Assembly: GCA_025964635.1 (NCBI GenBank)
Contig: JAOPYP010000126.1
Location: forward strand, 1 to 5,779
Direction: 5' to 3'
Source of the DNA: Actinomycetes bacterium
Lineage (GTDB): Bacteria > Actinomycetota > Actinomycetes > Streptosporangiales > Streptosporangiaceae
Length of the DNA: 5,779 bases
Part shown: piece by piece, positions 1 to 5,779 of the stretch
Layout of the letters: each line of letters opens with the position of its first letter
Position numbering within the stretch: the stretch's first letter is position 1
Program-made: the position numbers and the translations under genes
Notes under the pieces: generated by a model
Seen by the model: the letters and a program-made list of their open reading frames with translations, nothing else
The model's database searches: none
Told to the model about the DNA's origin: nothing

Positions 1-1160
1 GCGGCATCGGGTGTGGTCTCCGACATCGCGGTGGACATGATGGCGGGGATCGCCGTGCCGCCGCCGATCGCGAACAACACCATGCTGGGCAGGACGTTGG
101 TGAGGTAATGACCGTGCACGGGAGTGAACACCAGCAGCAGCATCCCCGCCGAAACGGTCAGCATTCCCGGTACGACGAGGGCATGGGGACTGATGCGCTG
201 GCTGATCCGCGGGTAGACGGCCAGTGAGAGCACGCCAATTCCGACGGCAATCGGGAGGATCGCGCTCCCGGCCTGGGCGGGCGTGTAGCCGAGCACGTTC
301 TGGAAGTACAACGTGACCATGTACTGGAACCCGAGCATCGAGCCGGCGAGCAGGGCCAGGACGAGGTTGGCGCCGACCACAGGGCGGGAGCGCAACATCC
401 GCGCGGGAAGCAGGGGACGCCTCGCCCGGAGCTGCCGCACGGTGAATCCGGCCAGCAGCACCACCGCGGGGGCGGCGCTGAGGCGGCGGCCCGGATCGAC
501 GACGGCCAGGATCGTCGCGCCGACCCCTCCGACGAGCAGGACCGCACCCAGATAATCGGCACCGGCGTGCAGCCCGGCGGCAGGCTCCTTGGCCAGCACC
601 CGTTCGCCGAGCAGGAGCATGACCAGACCGACCGGGACGTTGAGGAAGAACGCCCACCGCCAGCCTGCCGCCTCGGTGACGATACCGCCGAGGAACAACC
701 CGGCGGCCGCGCCGGCCGACGCCATGAAGGCATAGATCCCGATGGCCCGGGCGCGGGTGGCCGGATCGCCGAACAGGGCAATGATCATGCCGAGCGCGAC
801 CGACGAGGCCAGTGCCGCTCCGGCTCCCTGACCGAAACGAGCGGCGACAAGGACGCTCGCCGTCGGGGCGAGCCCGCAGGCCAGCGAGGCTGCGGTGAAC
901 AGCGTGAGACCGGCCAGCAGGACCGTTCGCCTCCCGATCAGGTCCCCGATGCGTCCGGCGAGCAGCAGCAGGCTGCCGAAGGTGACCAGGTATGCGTTCA
1001 CCACCCAGGACAGCTGGCCGGGGGCGAAACCCAGGTCGCGCTGGATCGAGGGTATGGCGACGTTCACCACGGTCTCGTCGAGCACGGTCATCATGGTCGC
1101 CGCGCACAGCACAACGAGCGCGGCCAGTCGCTTGCCGGTAAAAGCCGATGCCGAGGACAT
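1..1160 (-). CDS. DHA2-family MFS drug exporter (EmrB/QacA-like), 3' end outside window
   Basis: Reading the minus strand from the ATG at 1158-1160 gives 386 residues open to the window edge. It is a polytopic membrane protein, about 12 hydrophobic segments so far, and the DHA2 family normally has 14 in roughly 450-520 residues, so about the last fifth is missing. Visible family signatures: the D1-type motif LDETVVNVAIPSI at 27-39 in TM1; motif A GRIGDLIGRRTVLL at 69-82 in the TM2-TM3 loop; an antiporter motif C-like glycine-rich stretch at 148-160 (ASAGAAAGLFLGG) in TM5; then the WRWAFFLNVPVG signature at 167-178. Known role of the family: proton-driven export of drugs or secondary metabolites across the cytoplasmic membrane. 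The substrate cannot be read from sequence. It lies 54 bp downstream of a MarR regulator on the same strand, with its own promoter and palindrome in the gap, which implies repressor-controlled efflux. There is no Shine-Dalgarno; the mRNA is probably leaderless. Confidence 0.93.
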   Translation of the reverse strand, partial: MSSASAFTGKRLAALVVLCAATMMTVLDETVVNVAIPSIQRDLGFAPGQLSWVVNAYLVTFGSLLLLAGRIGDLIGRRTVLLAGLTLFTAASLACGLAPTASVLVAARFGQGAGAALASSVALGMIIALFGDPATRARAIGIYAFMASAGAAAGLFLGGIVTEAAGWRWAFFLNVPVGLVMLLLGERVLAKEPAAGLHAGADYLGAVLLVGGVGATILAVVDPGRRLSAAPAVVLLAGFTVRQLRARRPLLPARMLRSRPVVGANLVLALLAGSMLGFQYMVTLYFQNVLGYTPAQAGSAILPIAVGIGVLSLAVYPRISQRISPHALVVPGMLTVSAGMLLLVFTPVHGHYLTNVLPSMVLFAIGGGTAIPAIMSTAMSETTPDA

Positions 1161-1167
1161 ACATCGG

Positions 1168-1196
1168 ACTGTAACAGATCGTCTATGAGTAGACAA
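1168..1196 (-). promoter_or_regulatory. Predicted promoter of the MFS exporter (leaderless)
   Basis: On the minus strand TTGTCT (1191-1196) and TACAGT (1168-1173) are separated by exactly 17 bp; each matches the sigma-70-type consensus at four of six positions. Only 7 nt lie between the -10 and the ATG at 1160, so transcription should begin at or next to the A of the start codon. This agrees with the absence of a Shine-Dalgarno. Seen: the hexamers and spacing. Inferred: activity and start site. Confidence 0.65.
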
Positions 1197-1198
1197 TC
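1177..1198. promoter_or_regulatory. Palindromic operator, probable MarR-family binding site
   Basis: A 22-bp imperfect palindrome, GAT-N-GTCTA-TGAG-TAGAC-N-ATC, has 8 of 11 positions paired. The perfect inner arms are 1181-1185 and 1190-1194. It fills most of the spacer between the -10 and -35 of the exporter promoter and overlaps the -35, so a bound dimer would block RNA polymerase. MarR proteins typically bind such palindromes of about 16-22 bp, and the gene just upstream encodes one. I saw no second copy in front of the marR gene itself. Confidence 0.6.
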
Positions 1199-1214
1199 CA
1201 TAGAGGCCCGACCT

Positions 1215-1703
1215 TCACCGCTGGGCCCGGCGCGTGCGCGCGAGCTGCTCGTCCATGTGGAACGGAGTCGCGAGCGGGCCCTCGACAAGGGCGGTGAGGG
1301 CCGAGAGGAAGGCCGCCCGCTGCGAGACGGCGAGCGTGCCGAGGATGTCGTCGTACGTGGCCTGGACCAGCTCATCCGCCTGCACCAGCAGGTCCCTGCC
1401 CTTCGCGGTGATCGCCACCAGCCGCACCCGGCGATCCGTCGGTGACATCGTCCGCGCGGCGAGGCCGTCTCGCTCCATTTCGTCGAGAACGTTGACCATC
1501 GTGGTCTTGTCCATCCAGGCAAGCTCGGCCAGTTGCGCCTGGGTGAAGTCGCCCTCGACCGCCTTCTTCAGCGCGCAGTAGACCTTGACCGAGACGCCGA
1601 CCCCGGCGAGCGCCCGGGCCAGCCGGTTGTTCACGGCGTGGCCGGCCTGGTTCAGCAGCATCGACAGGTCGACGGCCGGAGGGGTGCGGAGATTCTCGCT
1701 CAT
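1215..1703 (-). CDS. MarR-family transcriptional repressor
   Basis: 162 residues from the ATG at 1701-1703, a usual length for the family. Residues 12-50 form the N-terminal helices of the dimer interface. The winged helix follows: QAQLAELAWMDKTTMVNVLDEMERDGL at about 56-81 is the HTH, and the wing carries the hallmark D-R-R-x-R-L-V-A-I-T at 90-99. A C-terminal helix at about 106-140 completes dimerisation. The single Cys43 is not at the N-terminal position used by OhrR-type peroxide sensors, so ligand sensing is more likely than thiol sensing. An in-frame ATG at 1736 would add 11 residues. I prefer 1703 because a TATGCT -10-like hexamer ends 6 nt before it, as in the exporter gene, and neither start has a good Shine-Dalgarno. 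It most likely represses the exporter 54 bp downstream by binding the palindrome in the gap; ligand unknown. Confidence 0.92.
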   Translation of the reverse strand: MSENLRTPPAVDLSMLLNQAGHAVNNRLARALAGVGVSVKVYCALKKAVEGDFTQAQLAELAWMDKTTMVNVLDEMERDGLAARTMSPTDRRVRLVAITAKGRDLLVQADELVQATYDDILGTLAVSQRAAFLSALTALVEGPLATPFHMDEQLARTRRAQR

Positions 1704-1709
1704 GACCCA

Positions 1710-1715
1710 AGCATA
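1710..1715 (-). promoter_or_regulatory. Predicted -10 element of the marR gene (leaderless)
   Basis: The minus-strand hexamer TATGCT fits TANNNT and ends 6 nt before the preferred ATG at 1703, the spacing expected for a leaderless actinobacterial transcript. No good -35 was found 16-18 bp upstream (the best is TGGATG, three of six). The call rests mainly on the -10 and its spacing. Confidence 0.4.
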
Positions 1716-1835
1716 ATCCGCACCTGACGAGATCATCCATCAGCGAACGATTCTCTCACGGCCTTTCCAGACCTGGGCCCCAGGGACCGCAGCCCGTCCC
1801 CCGCTGCACCTGCCTGGAACCCGGCTGCGCGCCCG

Positions 1836-1863
1836 ACGCCTGGGGAACGGGGCTACCAGGCGT
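1836..1863. other. Hairpin in the gap between marR and the transposase relic
   Basis: Perfect 8-bp arms ACGCCTGG (1836-1843) and CCAGGCGT (1856-1863) enclose a 12-nt loop. No T-tract follows on either strand. A smaller palindrome, CCTGG-GCC-CCAGG, lies at 1772-1784. The rest of 1737-1919 contains no convincing gene. The hairpin could be a terminator or part of the left flank of the insertion element; its function is unassigned. Confidence 0.35.
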
Positions 1864-1906
1864 AGGCTTCGGGCGCCGCGCCGCCCGGGCCCGGGAAGAT
1901 CTCGTG

Positions 1907-1921
1907 ATGATCACTGATCAT
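1907..1921. repeat. Perfect 15-bp palindrome overlapping the transposase start
   Basis: ATGATCA-C-TGATCAT has perfect 7-bp arms around one central base. Its last two bases are the first two of the ATG at 1920-1922. A protein bound here would cover the translation start or a leaderless promoter of the transposase relic, so it could have been a self-regulatory site of the element. That role is inference. Confidence 0.5.
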
Positions 1922-2824
1922 GTGCCTGCGGTTCGTGGTCCTCCTTATCACGCGGCTAGCCGCGGGGCTACGGCTAGCCATGCGTGCGGAGACGTGGAAG
2001 ACCGCAGAGATCTTGTTGCTGCGCCACCAGTTCGCCGTCCTGCAGCGCCACCAGCCGTGCCGCCCGAAGCTGAACTGGGCGGACCGGGCCCTGCTCGCGG
2101 CTCTGCTCGGCGCGATACCGAAAGCGCGGCGCCAAGGGCTGCGGCTGCTGGTCACCCCGGACACGATCGTGCGCTGGCACCGTGACATCGCCGCGGCTGG
2201 GCTGCCAGGTCCATGCGCGGCAAGACCGGCCGCCCGGCCACCCGGCGGAACATCAAAGCCCTCGTCCTCCGGCTGGCCCGCGAGAACCCCCAGTGGGGCT
2301 ACCGCAGGATCTACGGCGAACTGGCCGGCCTAGGAGTGAACGTGGCGGCGGCGGCATGGGAGATTCTGAAGAAGGTCGGAATCGACCCCGCGCCGCGGCG
2401 CACCAGGCCAGCCTGGTCGCAGTTCCTGCGCTCCCAGGCCGCGGCGAACAGGCACACCTGGTCAAGTTCATGATCCGCGACCGCGGCTCGAACTTCATCA
2501 CCGCATTCGACGCGGTCCTCGCCGACGCCGGATCCGGATCGTGCTCTGCAACATCCAGACGCCGCATGAACGCAATCGCCGAACCCTGGATCGGCGGATG
2601 CCGCCGCGAACTCCTGGACCGCACTCTCATCTGGAACCAGACCCATCTGCGGCGGATCCTGCCCGAGTACGAGACCCACCACAACCAGCACCGGCCTCAC
2701 GGCTCCCTACACGGCGCCGCGCCGCTGAAACCGCTACCCGAAACCGGTCGATCTCGACCAGTACCGCGTCCGGAAACAGGCTCACGTCGCTGGCCTGATC
2801 AGCGAATATCGCCTGGTCGCATGA
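1920..2824 (+). pseudogene. Degenerate IS transposase (DDE integrase-core type), frameshifted and internally deleted
   Basis: Three frames must be joined to rebuild one protein of the actinobacterial 'integrase core domain' transposase type (IS3/IS481-like). Frame of 1920 gives the N-terminal region with ILLLRHQFAVLQR, LNWADRALLAAL and LLVTPDTIVRWHRD. After about 2205 the frame of 2213 continues with GRPATRR, LVLRLARENPQWGYRRIYGEL and EILKKVGIDPAPRR. At about 2441-2443 the frame changes again and the text jumps straight to GEQAHLVKFMIRDRGSNF. The segment expected to hold the first catalytic Asp is missing, an estimated 55-60 codons. The second Asp (codon 2479-2481) and the Glu of NAIAEPWIGG (2581-2583) remain, followed by HHNQHRPHGSLH. 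An extra A at about 2741-2743 throws the end out of frame; corrected, it reads PVDLDQYRVRKQAHVAGL to a TGA at 2822-2824. The protein cannot be catalytically active. No terminal inverted repeats or target duplications were identified. Confidence 0.87.
1954..1979. repeat. Inverted repeat inside the 5' end of the transposase relic
   Basis: GGCTAGCCG (1954-1962) and CGGCTAGCC (1971-1979) are perfect 9-bp inverted arms around an 8-nt loop. The arms are themselves rich in the GGCTAGCC palindrome. The transcript could form a strong stem-loop about 30 nt after the start codon, a place where it could dampen translation of a transposase. Functional meaning is unproven. Confidence 0.45.
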
Positions 2825-2907
2825 TGTGGACGAGGTTCTCGGCACGCACAGGTTCACAGAGCAGACTCCCCGCGTGGTAGCCGGACACCCGCTCAGCTGC
2901 GATGGCC

Positions 2908-3219
2908 TCAGGCTGGTCGCGTCCCGGTCAGCTGCTGCCCCGCGCCGACGCCCGCAAGGAGGTCCAGGACGTCGCCGATGGCGGGTTCCTGGCTGGCGGG
3001 TTCTGGCAGCGGGAGGTGCGCCTGGATCTGGTAGCGGTTGCGGCGGCCGTCTTTCTGCTTGACGACGTAGCCGGCCTCGGCCAGGTCGGTGACGATGCCG
3101 AAGGCGCTGCGCTCGGTGATGCCCACGCTGGCCGCGATGTCGCGCAGCCGCGCGCCCGGGTCGTGTGCAATGCACAGCAGCACCCGGGCGTGGTTGGTCA
3201 GGAAACTCCAGTTCGCCAC
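2908..3219 (-). CDS. Small winged-helix DNA-binding regulator (MarR/ArsR-like)
   Basis: 103 residues starting at GTG (3217-3219). It belongs to a compact regulator type common in actinomycetes that begins MANW-x-FLTNHARVLLCIA. The HTH is LRDIAASVGITERSAFGIVTDLAEAGYV at about 25-52, followed by a basic wing KQKDGRRNRYQI at 54-65. The rest, about 70-103, is a short acidic/hydrophobic tail (IGDVLDLLAG) with no sensor domain. There is a Cys at 16, but no metal-binding cluster of the ArsR kind. It is a stand-alone gene: 83 nt of spacer separate its stop from the convergent transposase relic, and no partner lies on the same strand within 200 bp. A TACTTT -10 ending 7 nt before the GTG and the lack of a Shine-Dalgarno suggest a leaderless mRNA. 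Target genes cannot be deduced; autoregulation through the adjacent palindrome is possible. Confidence 0.83.
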   Translation of the reverse strand: MANWSFLTNHARVLLCIAHDPGARLRDIAASVGITERSAFGIVTDLAEAGYVVKQKDGRRNRYQIQAHLPLPEPASQEPAIGDVLDLLAGVGAGQQLTGTRPA

Positions 3220-3226
3220 TGTCTTA

Positions 3227-3256
3227 AAAGTATCACACGGTTTCTAGAAATGTATT
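3227..3256 (-). promoter_or_regulatory. Predicted leaderless promoter with palindrome, winged-helix regulator gene
   Basis: On the minus strand the -10-like TACTTT (3227-3232, TANNNT) ends 7 nt before the GTG. A weak -35-like AATACA (3251-3256) lies 18 bp further up. The perfect 10-bp palindrome TTTCTAGAAA (3241-3250) occupies the upstream half of the spacer, directly against the -35. The local sequence is notably A/T-rich compared with its surroundings, as expected of a promoter. The palindrome is a candidate operator, possibly for the encoded regulator. Confidence 0.5.
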
Positions 3257-3315
3257 GCTAGTTCCTGATTGCGAATGTACGTTGGGGGTAGGCAACCGGG
3301 ATTCAGCCTGCCGGA

Positions 3316-3351
3316 GGCGGCTAGGACCCCGGGTCACGGGAGGGAGCCGCC
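3316..3351. other. Inverted repeat of unknown function
   Basis: GGCGGCT (3316-3322) and AGCCGCC (3345-3351) are perfect 7-bp arms around 22 nt that contain a nested GACC-CCG-GGTC. The 217-bp gap 3220-3436 holds this, the regulator promoter and the acyltransferase terminator, and no gene that I can support. The fold does not match a riboswitch class that I can recognise. Confidence 0.3.
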
Positions 3352-3371
3352 CATGGTAGGTGCCGGAAGTG

Positions 3372-3405
3372 ATTTCGCCGGGCCAGATCCCTGGCCCGGC
3401 GAAAT
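3372..3405 (-). terminator. Intrinsic-type terminator hairpin after the acyltransferase gene
   Basis: A perfect 15-bp stem (3372-3386 with 3391-3405) closes on a 4-nt loop. Each arm has a G/C-rich inner part and an A/T end (ATTTCGCC... pairing with ...GGCGAAAT). It begins 31 nt past the stop codon of the acyltransferase. There is no long U-tract, as is usual for actinobacterial hairpin terminators. The stem is symmetric, so it could also stop transcription coming from the other side. Confidence 0.8.
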
Positions 3406-3436
3406 GCTGACCGAAGCGGCGACACGGTGACGCTGG

Positions 3437-4366
3437 CTAGCTCCCAGCCGCATGCTGCGGCCGCTCGGGGTCGAGGTCGGCGACGAAGACGCGCTGCAGC
3501 ATGTGCCAGTCTTGCGGATGGGCCCTGATTCCTGCCTCGAAGAGACGCGCGACCTGCTGCGTCATCGCCGCCGTCTTCTGCTTGCTGTCTCCTTCGGCGG
3601 GGACCGGTATCTCTTCATGAATATGCATGCCCCAGTGATCGCCCTCGAACCACAAGATCGCGGGCATCAGTGCCGCACCGGTCTGCACGGCGAGCGCGGC
3701 CGGGCCGCCCATCATGCGGGCCTTCTCGCCGAAGAACTCCACCTCGATGCCCCGGCCGGTGAGATCGCGGTCACAGATCAGGCCGACAATCTTGCCGGTC
3801 TGCAGCCGCTGGGCCAGGATGCCGAACCTTTGCGTCCCGCCGCTGGCAGGCAGCACCTCCATGCCGAGCCCCTCTCGGAACGCGACGAACCTGTCGTAGA
3901 CCGACTCTGGCTTCACCCGCTCCACCACGGCGGTAACGGAGCCTGCCCCCTTGGCGACAATCCATGCGCAAGCCAGGTCGTAGTTGCCCATATGCGGCAG
4001 GGCGAAGACCACCCCGCGGCCGGCCGCGAGGTAGGCGAACGCGATCTCGATGTGCCCAGTGTCGAGCATCCCCCCGACCAGCCTTTCTACCGGAATCACC
4101 GGCAGCCGGAAGGCCTCGAGCCAGTACCGCGCGTAGGAGCGCATCGCCTGCCTGGACAGTGCGCGAAGCTCGCCGCCTGACGCCTCAGCGCCGATCACCC
4201 TGCGCAGGTTGCCCTCGAGCACCTGGACCCCGGTGCTCCGGCGCCGCCACGCGAGGTCAGCTACGAACCTGAAGGCACTGCGCGCCCACGATTCGGGCAG
4301 GCGGCAGACGACCGACCAGCCGAGGCCGTATCCAGCATCGATCAGCCTGTCCTTCAGCCCTGGCAT
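3437..4366 (-). CDS. LpxL/PatA-family acyltransferase (probable phosphatidylinositol mannoside acyltransferase)
   Basis: 309 residues from the ATG at 4364-4366, close to the length of mycobacterial PatA. Known family role: transfer of an acyl chain from acyl-CoA to a glycolipid at the cytoplasmic face of the membrane; PatA acylates a mannose of PIM1/PIM2. Visible: the catalytic HxxxxD motif as HMGNYD (His125, Asp130) after the strand GRGVVFALP; VVERVKPESVYDRFVAFREGLGMEVLP at 147-173; GKIVGLICDRDLTGRGIEVEFFGEKARMMGGPAALA at 191-226, which matches the PatA pattern strongly; and DWHMLQRVF near the C-terminus (286-294). An amphipathic N-terminus may aid membrane association; no signal peptide is seen. 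A longer reading from 4507 adds 47 low-complexity residues. I reject it because a strong Shine-Dalgarno sits just before 4366. The usual pgsA and pimA neighbours are absent on both sides, so a paralogue acting on another lipid remains possible. Confidence 0.85.
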   Translation of the reverse strand: MPGLKDRLIDAGYGLGWSVVCRLPESWARSAFRFVADLAWRRRSTGVQVLEGNLRRVIGAEASGGELRALSRQAMRSYARYWLEAFRLPVIPVERLVGGMLDTGHIEIAFAYLAAGRGVVFALPHMGNYDLACAWIVAKGAGSVTAVVERVKPESVYDRFVAFREGLGMEVLPASGGTQRFGILAQRLQTGKIVGLICDRDLTGRGIEVEFFGEKARMMGGPAALAVQTGAALMPAILWFEGDHWGMHIHEEIPVPAEGDSKQKTAAMTQQVARLFEAGIRAHPQDWHMLQRVFVADLDPERPQHAAGS

Positions 4367-4370
4367 CGAC

Positions 4371-4378
4371 ACCTCCCC
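4371..4378 (-). promoter_or_regulatory. Ribosome binding site that fixes the acyltransferase start
   Basis: The minus strand reads GGGGAGGT, with 5 nt between the GGAGG core and the ATG at 4366. This is close to a perfect Shine-Dalgarno. It decides for the 309-residue protein over the in-frame start at 4507. Confidence 0.85.
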
Positions 4379-4483
4379 AGGTCGGCGGCCTGCCGGTCTG
4401 GCACCGAAACGACCTCGCGCGGCGCACGCGAGCACTTGTTGTCCTGAGAACGAGAGCAGGCGGCGATCGTCAGTTGCGCGTAC

Positions 4484-4496
4484 TGCCAAACTGGCA
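4484..4496. repeat. Palindrome TGCCA-AAC-TGGCA
   Basis: Perfect 5-bp arms around a 3-nt centre, followed at once by ATGGCAA, a further partial copy of the TGGCA half. It lies 118 bp upstream of the acyltransferase start and 24 bp from the larger palindrome at 4520. Possible regulator binding site; no factor assigned. Confidence 0.35.
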
Positions 4497-4519
4497 TGGC
4501 AACCCACTGTCCCACCCCT

Positions 4520-4544
4520 TGCCGTACATCACCGATGTACAGCA
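4520..4544. promoter_or_regulatory. 25-bp near-perfect palindrome, unassigned operator candidate
   Basis: The perfect core GTACATC-ACC-GATGTAC spans 4524-4540. After one mismatch, TGC and GCA extend it on each side, so 10 of 11 outer positions pair. This size and symmetry are typical of dimeric repressor sites (TetR- or GntR-like). It lies about 155 bp upstream of the acyltransferase and about 390 bp upstream of clpC, so it more likely serves the former. The binding protein is unknown. Confidence 0.5.
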
Positions 4545-4752
4545 GTGCCCGCCGCCCGCAGTGACCCTTGACAACCCTCAAGCCGCCAGCAGCTTCTGAC
4601 CGGCACAGATGATCTACTACGGTCATGCGGCAAGTAATTTGCAAGCAGGGTCAAGGTTCGTCCCGCTCCTTCGCCGGGCCGGATCGCCGACGCGGCAACT
4701 AACCCGATGCGCCGCTGCCTGCCGCGCCCGCGTCCGCTGGTCCGCCGCGCGC

Positions 4753-4766
4753 GTTCGCTCCCGGCG
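4753..4766 (+). promoter_or_regulatory. ClgR-type operator upstream of clpC
   Basis: GTTCGC-TCCCG-GCG is an exact match to the GTTCGC-N5-GCG site described for ClgR, the actinobacterial activator of clp and lon protease genes. It sits 166 bp upstream of the clpC start on the coding strand. The motif is short and the region is G/C-rich, so a chance match cannot be excluded. Location in front of a known ClgR-regulon gene raises the likelihood. Confidence 0.6.
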
Positions 4767-4918
4767 TAGCTGTGAACACTGCCCGGTTGGGGTGGGCGCA
4801 CTGGCGGGGGGGAAGGGTTTGTTTGTGCGACATTTCGCATGCGCAACGTCGCCCGGCGCGCGGGCTGGCCATGCGGAAGGGACGAGCAAGACTCCTGTTG
4901 CTTCCCCGGCCGCTCGGT

Positions 4919-4925
4919 GAGGAAG
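4919..4925 (+). promoter_or_regulatory. Ribosome binding site of clpC
   Basis: GAGGAAG lies 7 nt before the ATG at 4933, giving a clear Shine-Dalgarno. It supports the start that yields the canonical MFERFTDRARRVV N-terminus of ClpC. Confidence 0.8.
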
Positions 4926-4932
4926 CGACGAG

Positions 4933-5779
<847 letters not shown>

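Larger units (their letters stand above)
4367..4932. other. 566-bp divergent non-coding region between the acyltransferase and clpC
   Basis: Open frames here lack ribosome binding sites, conserved motifs and typical codon bias, and none is convincing as a gene. The region contains two palindromes (4484-4496 and 4520-4544), a ClgR-type site (4753-4766) and the clpC Shine-Dalgarno. A TANNNT hexamer TACGGT occurs at 4618-4623 and TAATTT at 4635-4640 on the plus strand, but without good -35 partners, so I do not call a promoter for either gene. An A/T-richer island lies at about 4605-4655. Confidence 0.6.

Noticed and set aside
1704..1736. Alternative marR start at 1736
   Set aside because: It adds 11 residues with no ribosome binding site and would run through the TATGCT element that fits a leaderless start at 1703. 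It remains possible.
3316..3351. Possible riboswitch in the gap before the regulator
   Set aside because: It is structured, but I could not match it to a known class, and no gene begins directly downstream of it on the plus strand.
4367..4507. 47-residue N-terminal extension of the acyltransferase
   Set aside because: It is unlike PatA N-termini and low in complexity, and the strong Shine-Dalgarno lies at the internal ATG (4366).
4568..4573. TTGACA as a -35 for clpC
   Set aside because: No -10-like hexamer lies 16-19 bp downstream; the next A/T-rich TAC motifs are about 42 bp away.
4567..4582. CTTGA-N6-TCAAG, resembling the HspR HAIR element
   Set aside because: HAIR is CTTGAGT-N7-ACTCAAG, with 11 nt between the CTTGA and TCAAG halves. 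Here there are 6, and the inner bases do not match.
4655..4666. GGTTCG stretch resembling a tRNA T-arm
   Set aside because: No acceptor stem, D-arm or anticodon arm can be folded around it.

Overview
The window is a high-GC chromosomal stretch that reads as Actinomycetota, probably a mycelial actinomycete. The support is the strong G/C preference at third codon positions, an actinobacterial-type ClpC, a PatA-like acyltransferase of the phosphatidylinositol-mannoside type, and several genes that look leaderless. The genus cannot be fixed from this sequence.

Layout, left to right. (1) 1-1160, minus: the first 386 residues of a DHA2-type (EmrB/QacA-like) MFS drug exporter whose C-terminus lies outside the window. 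(2) 1215-1703, minus: a MarR-family repressor directly upstream of the exporter. A promoter with a palindrome between its -35 and -10 lies in the 54-bp gap, so this is a classic repressor/exporter cassette. (3) 1920-2824, plus: a decayed IS-type transposase (DDE integrase core) read in three frames, with an internal deletion that removes the first catalytic Asp. (4) 2908-3219, minus: a small stand-alone winged-helix regulator. (5) 3372-3405: a perfect 15-bp-stem hairpin, the likely terminator of the gene at 3437-4366. (6) 3437-4366, minus: a LpxL/PatA-type acyltransferase with an intact HxxxxD motif and a strong Shine-Dalgarno. (7) 4367-4932: a 566-bp divergent non-coding region holding two palindromes and a match to the ClgR operator. 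(8) 4933-5779, plus: the N-terminal 282 residues of the AAA+ chaperone ClpC, cut just before the Walker B Asp.

Working together: the MarR protein and the exporter very probably form a ligand-inducible efflux module. ClpC is a housekeeping proteolysis gene, probably under ClgR control. The acyltransferase is a membrane-lipid gene that stands here without its usual pgsA/pimA neighbours. The transposase relic and orphan regulator between them look like accessory material. The most interesting signals are regulatory: three minus-strand genes have a TANNNT -10 element ending 6-7 nt before the start codon (leaderless transcripts), two of them with a palindrome in the promoter spacer, and two unassigned palindromes lie between the acyltransferase and clpC. 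I found no convincing evidence of an undescribed multi-gene system.
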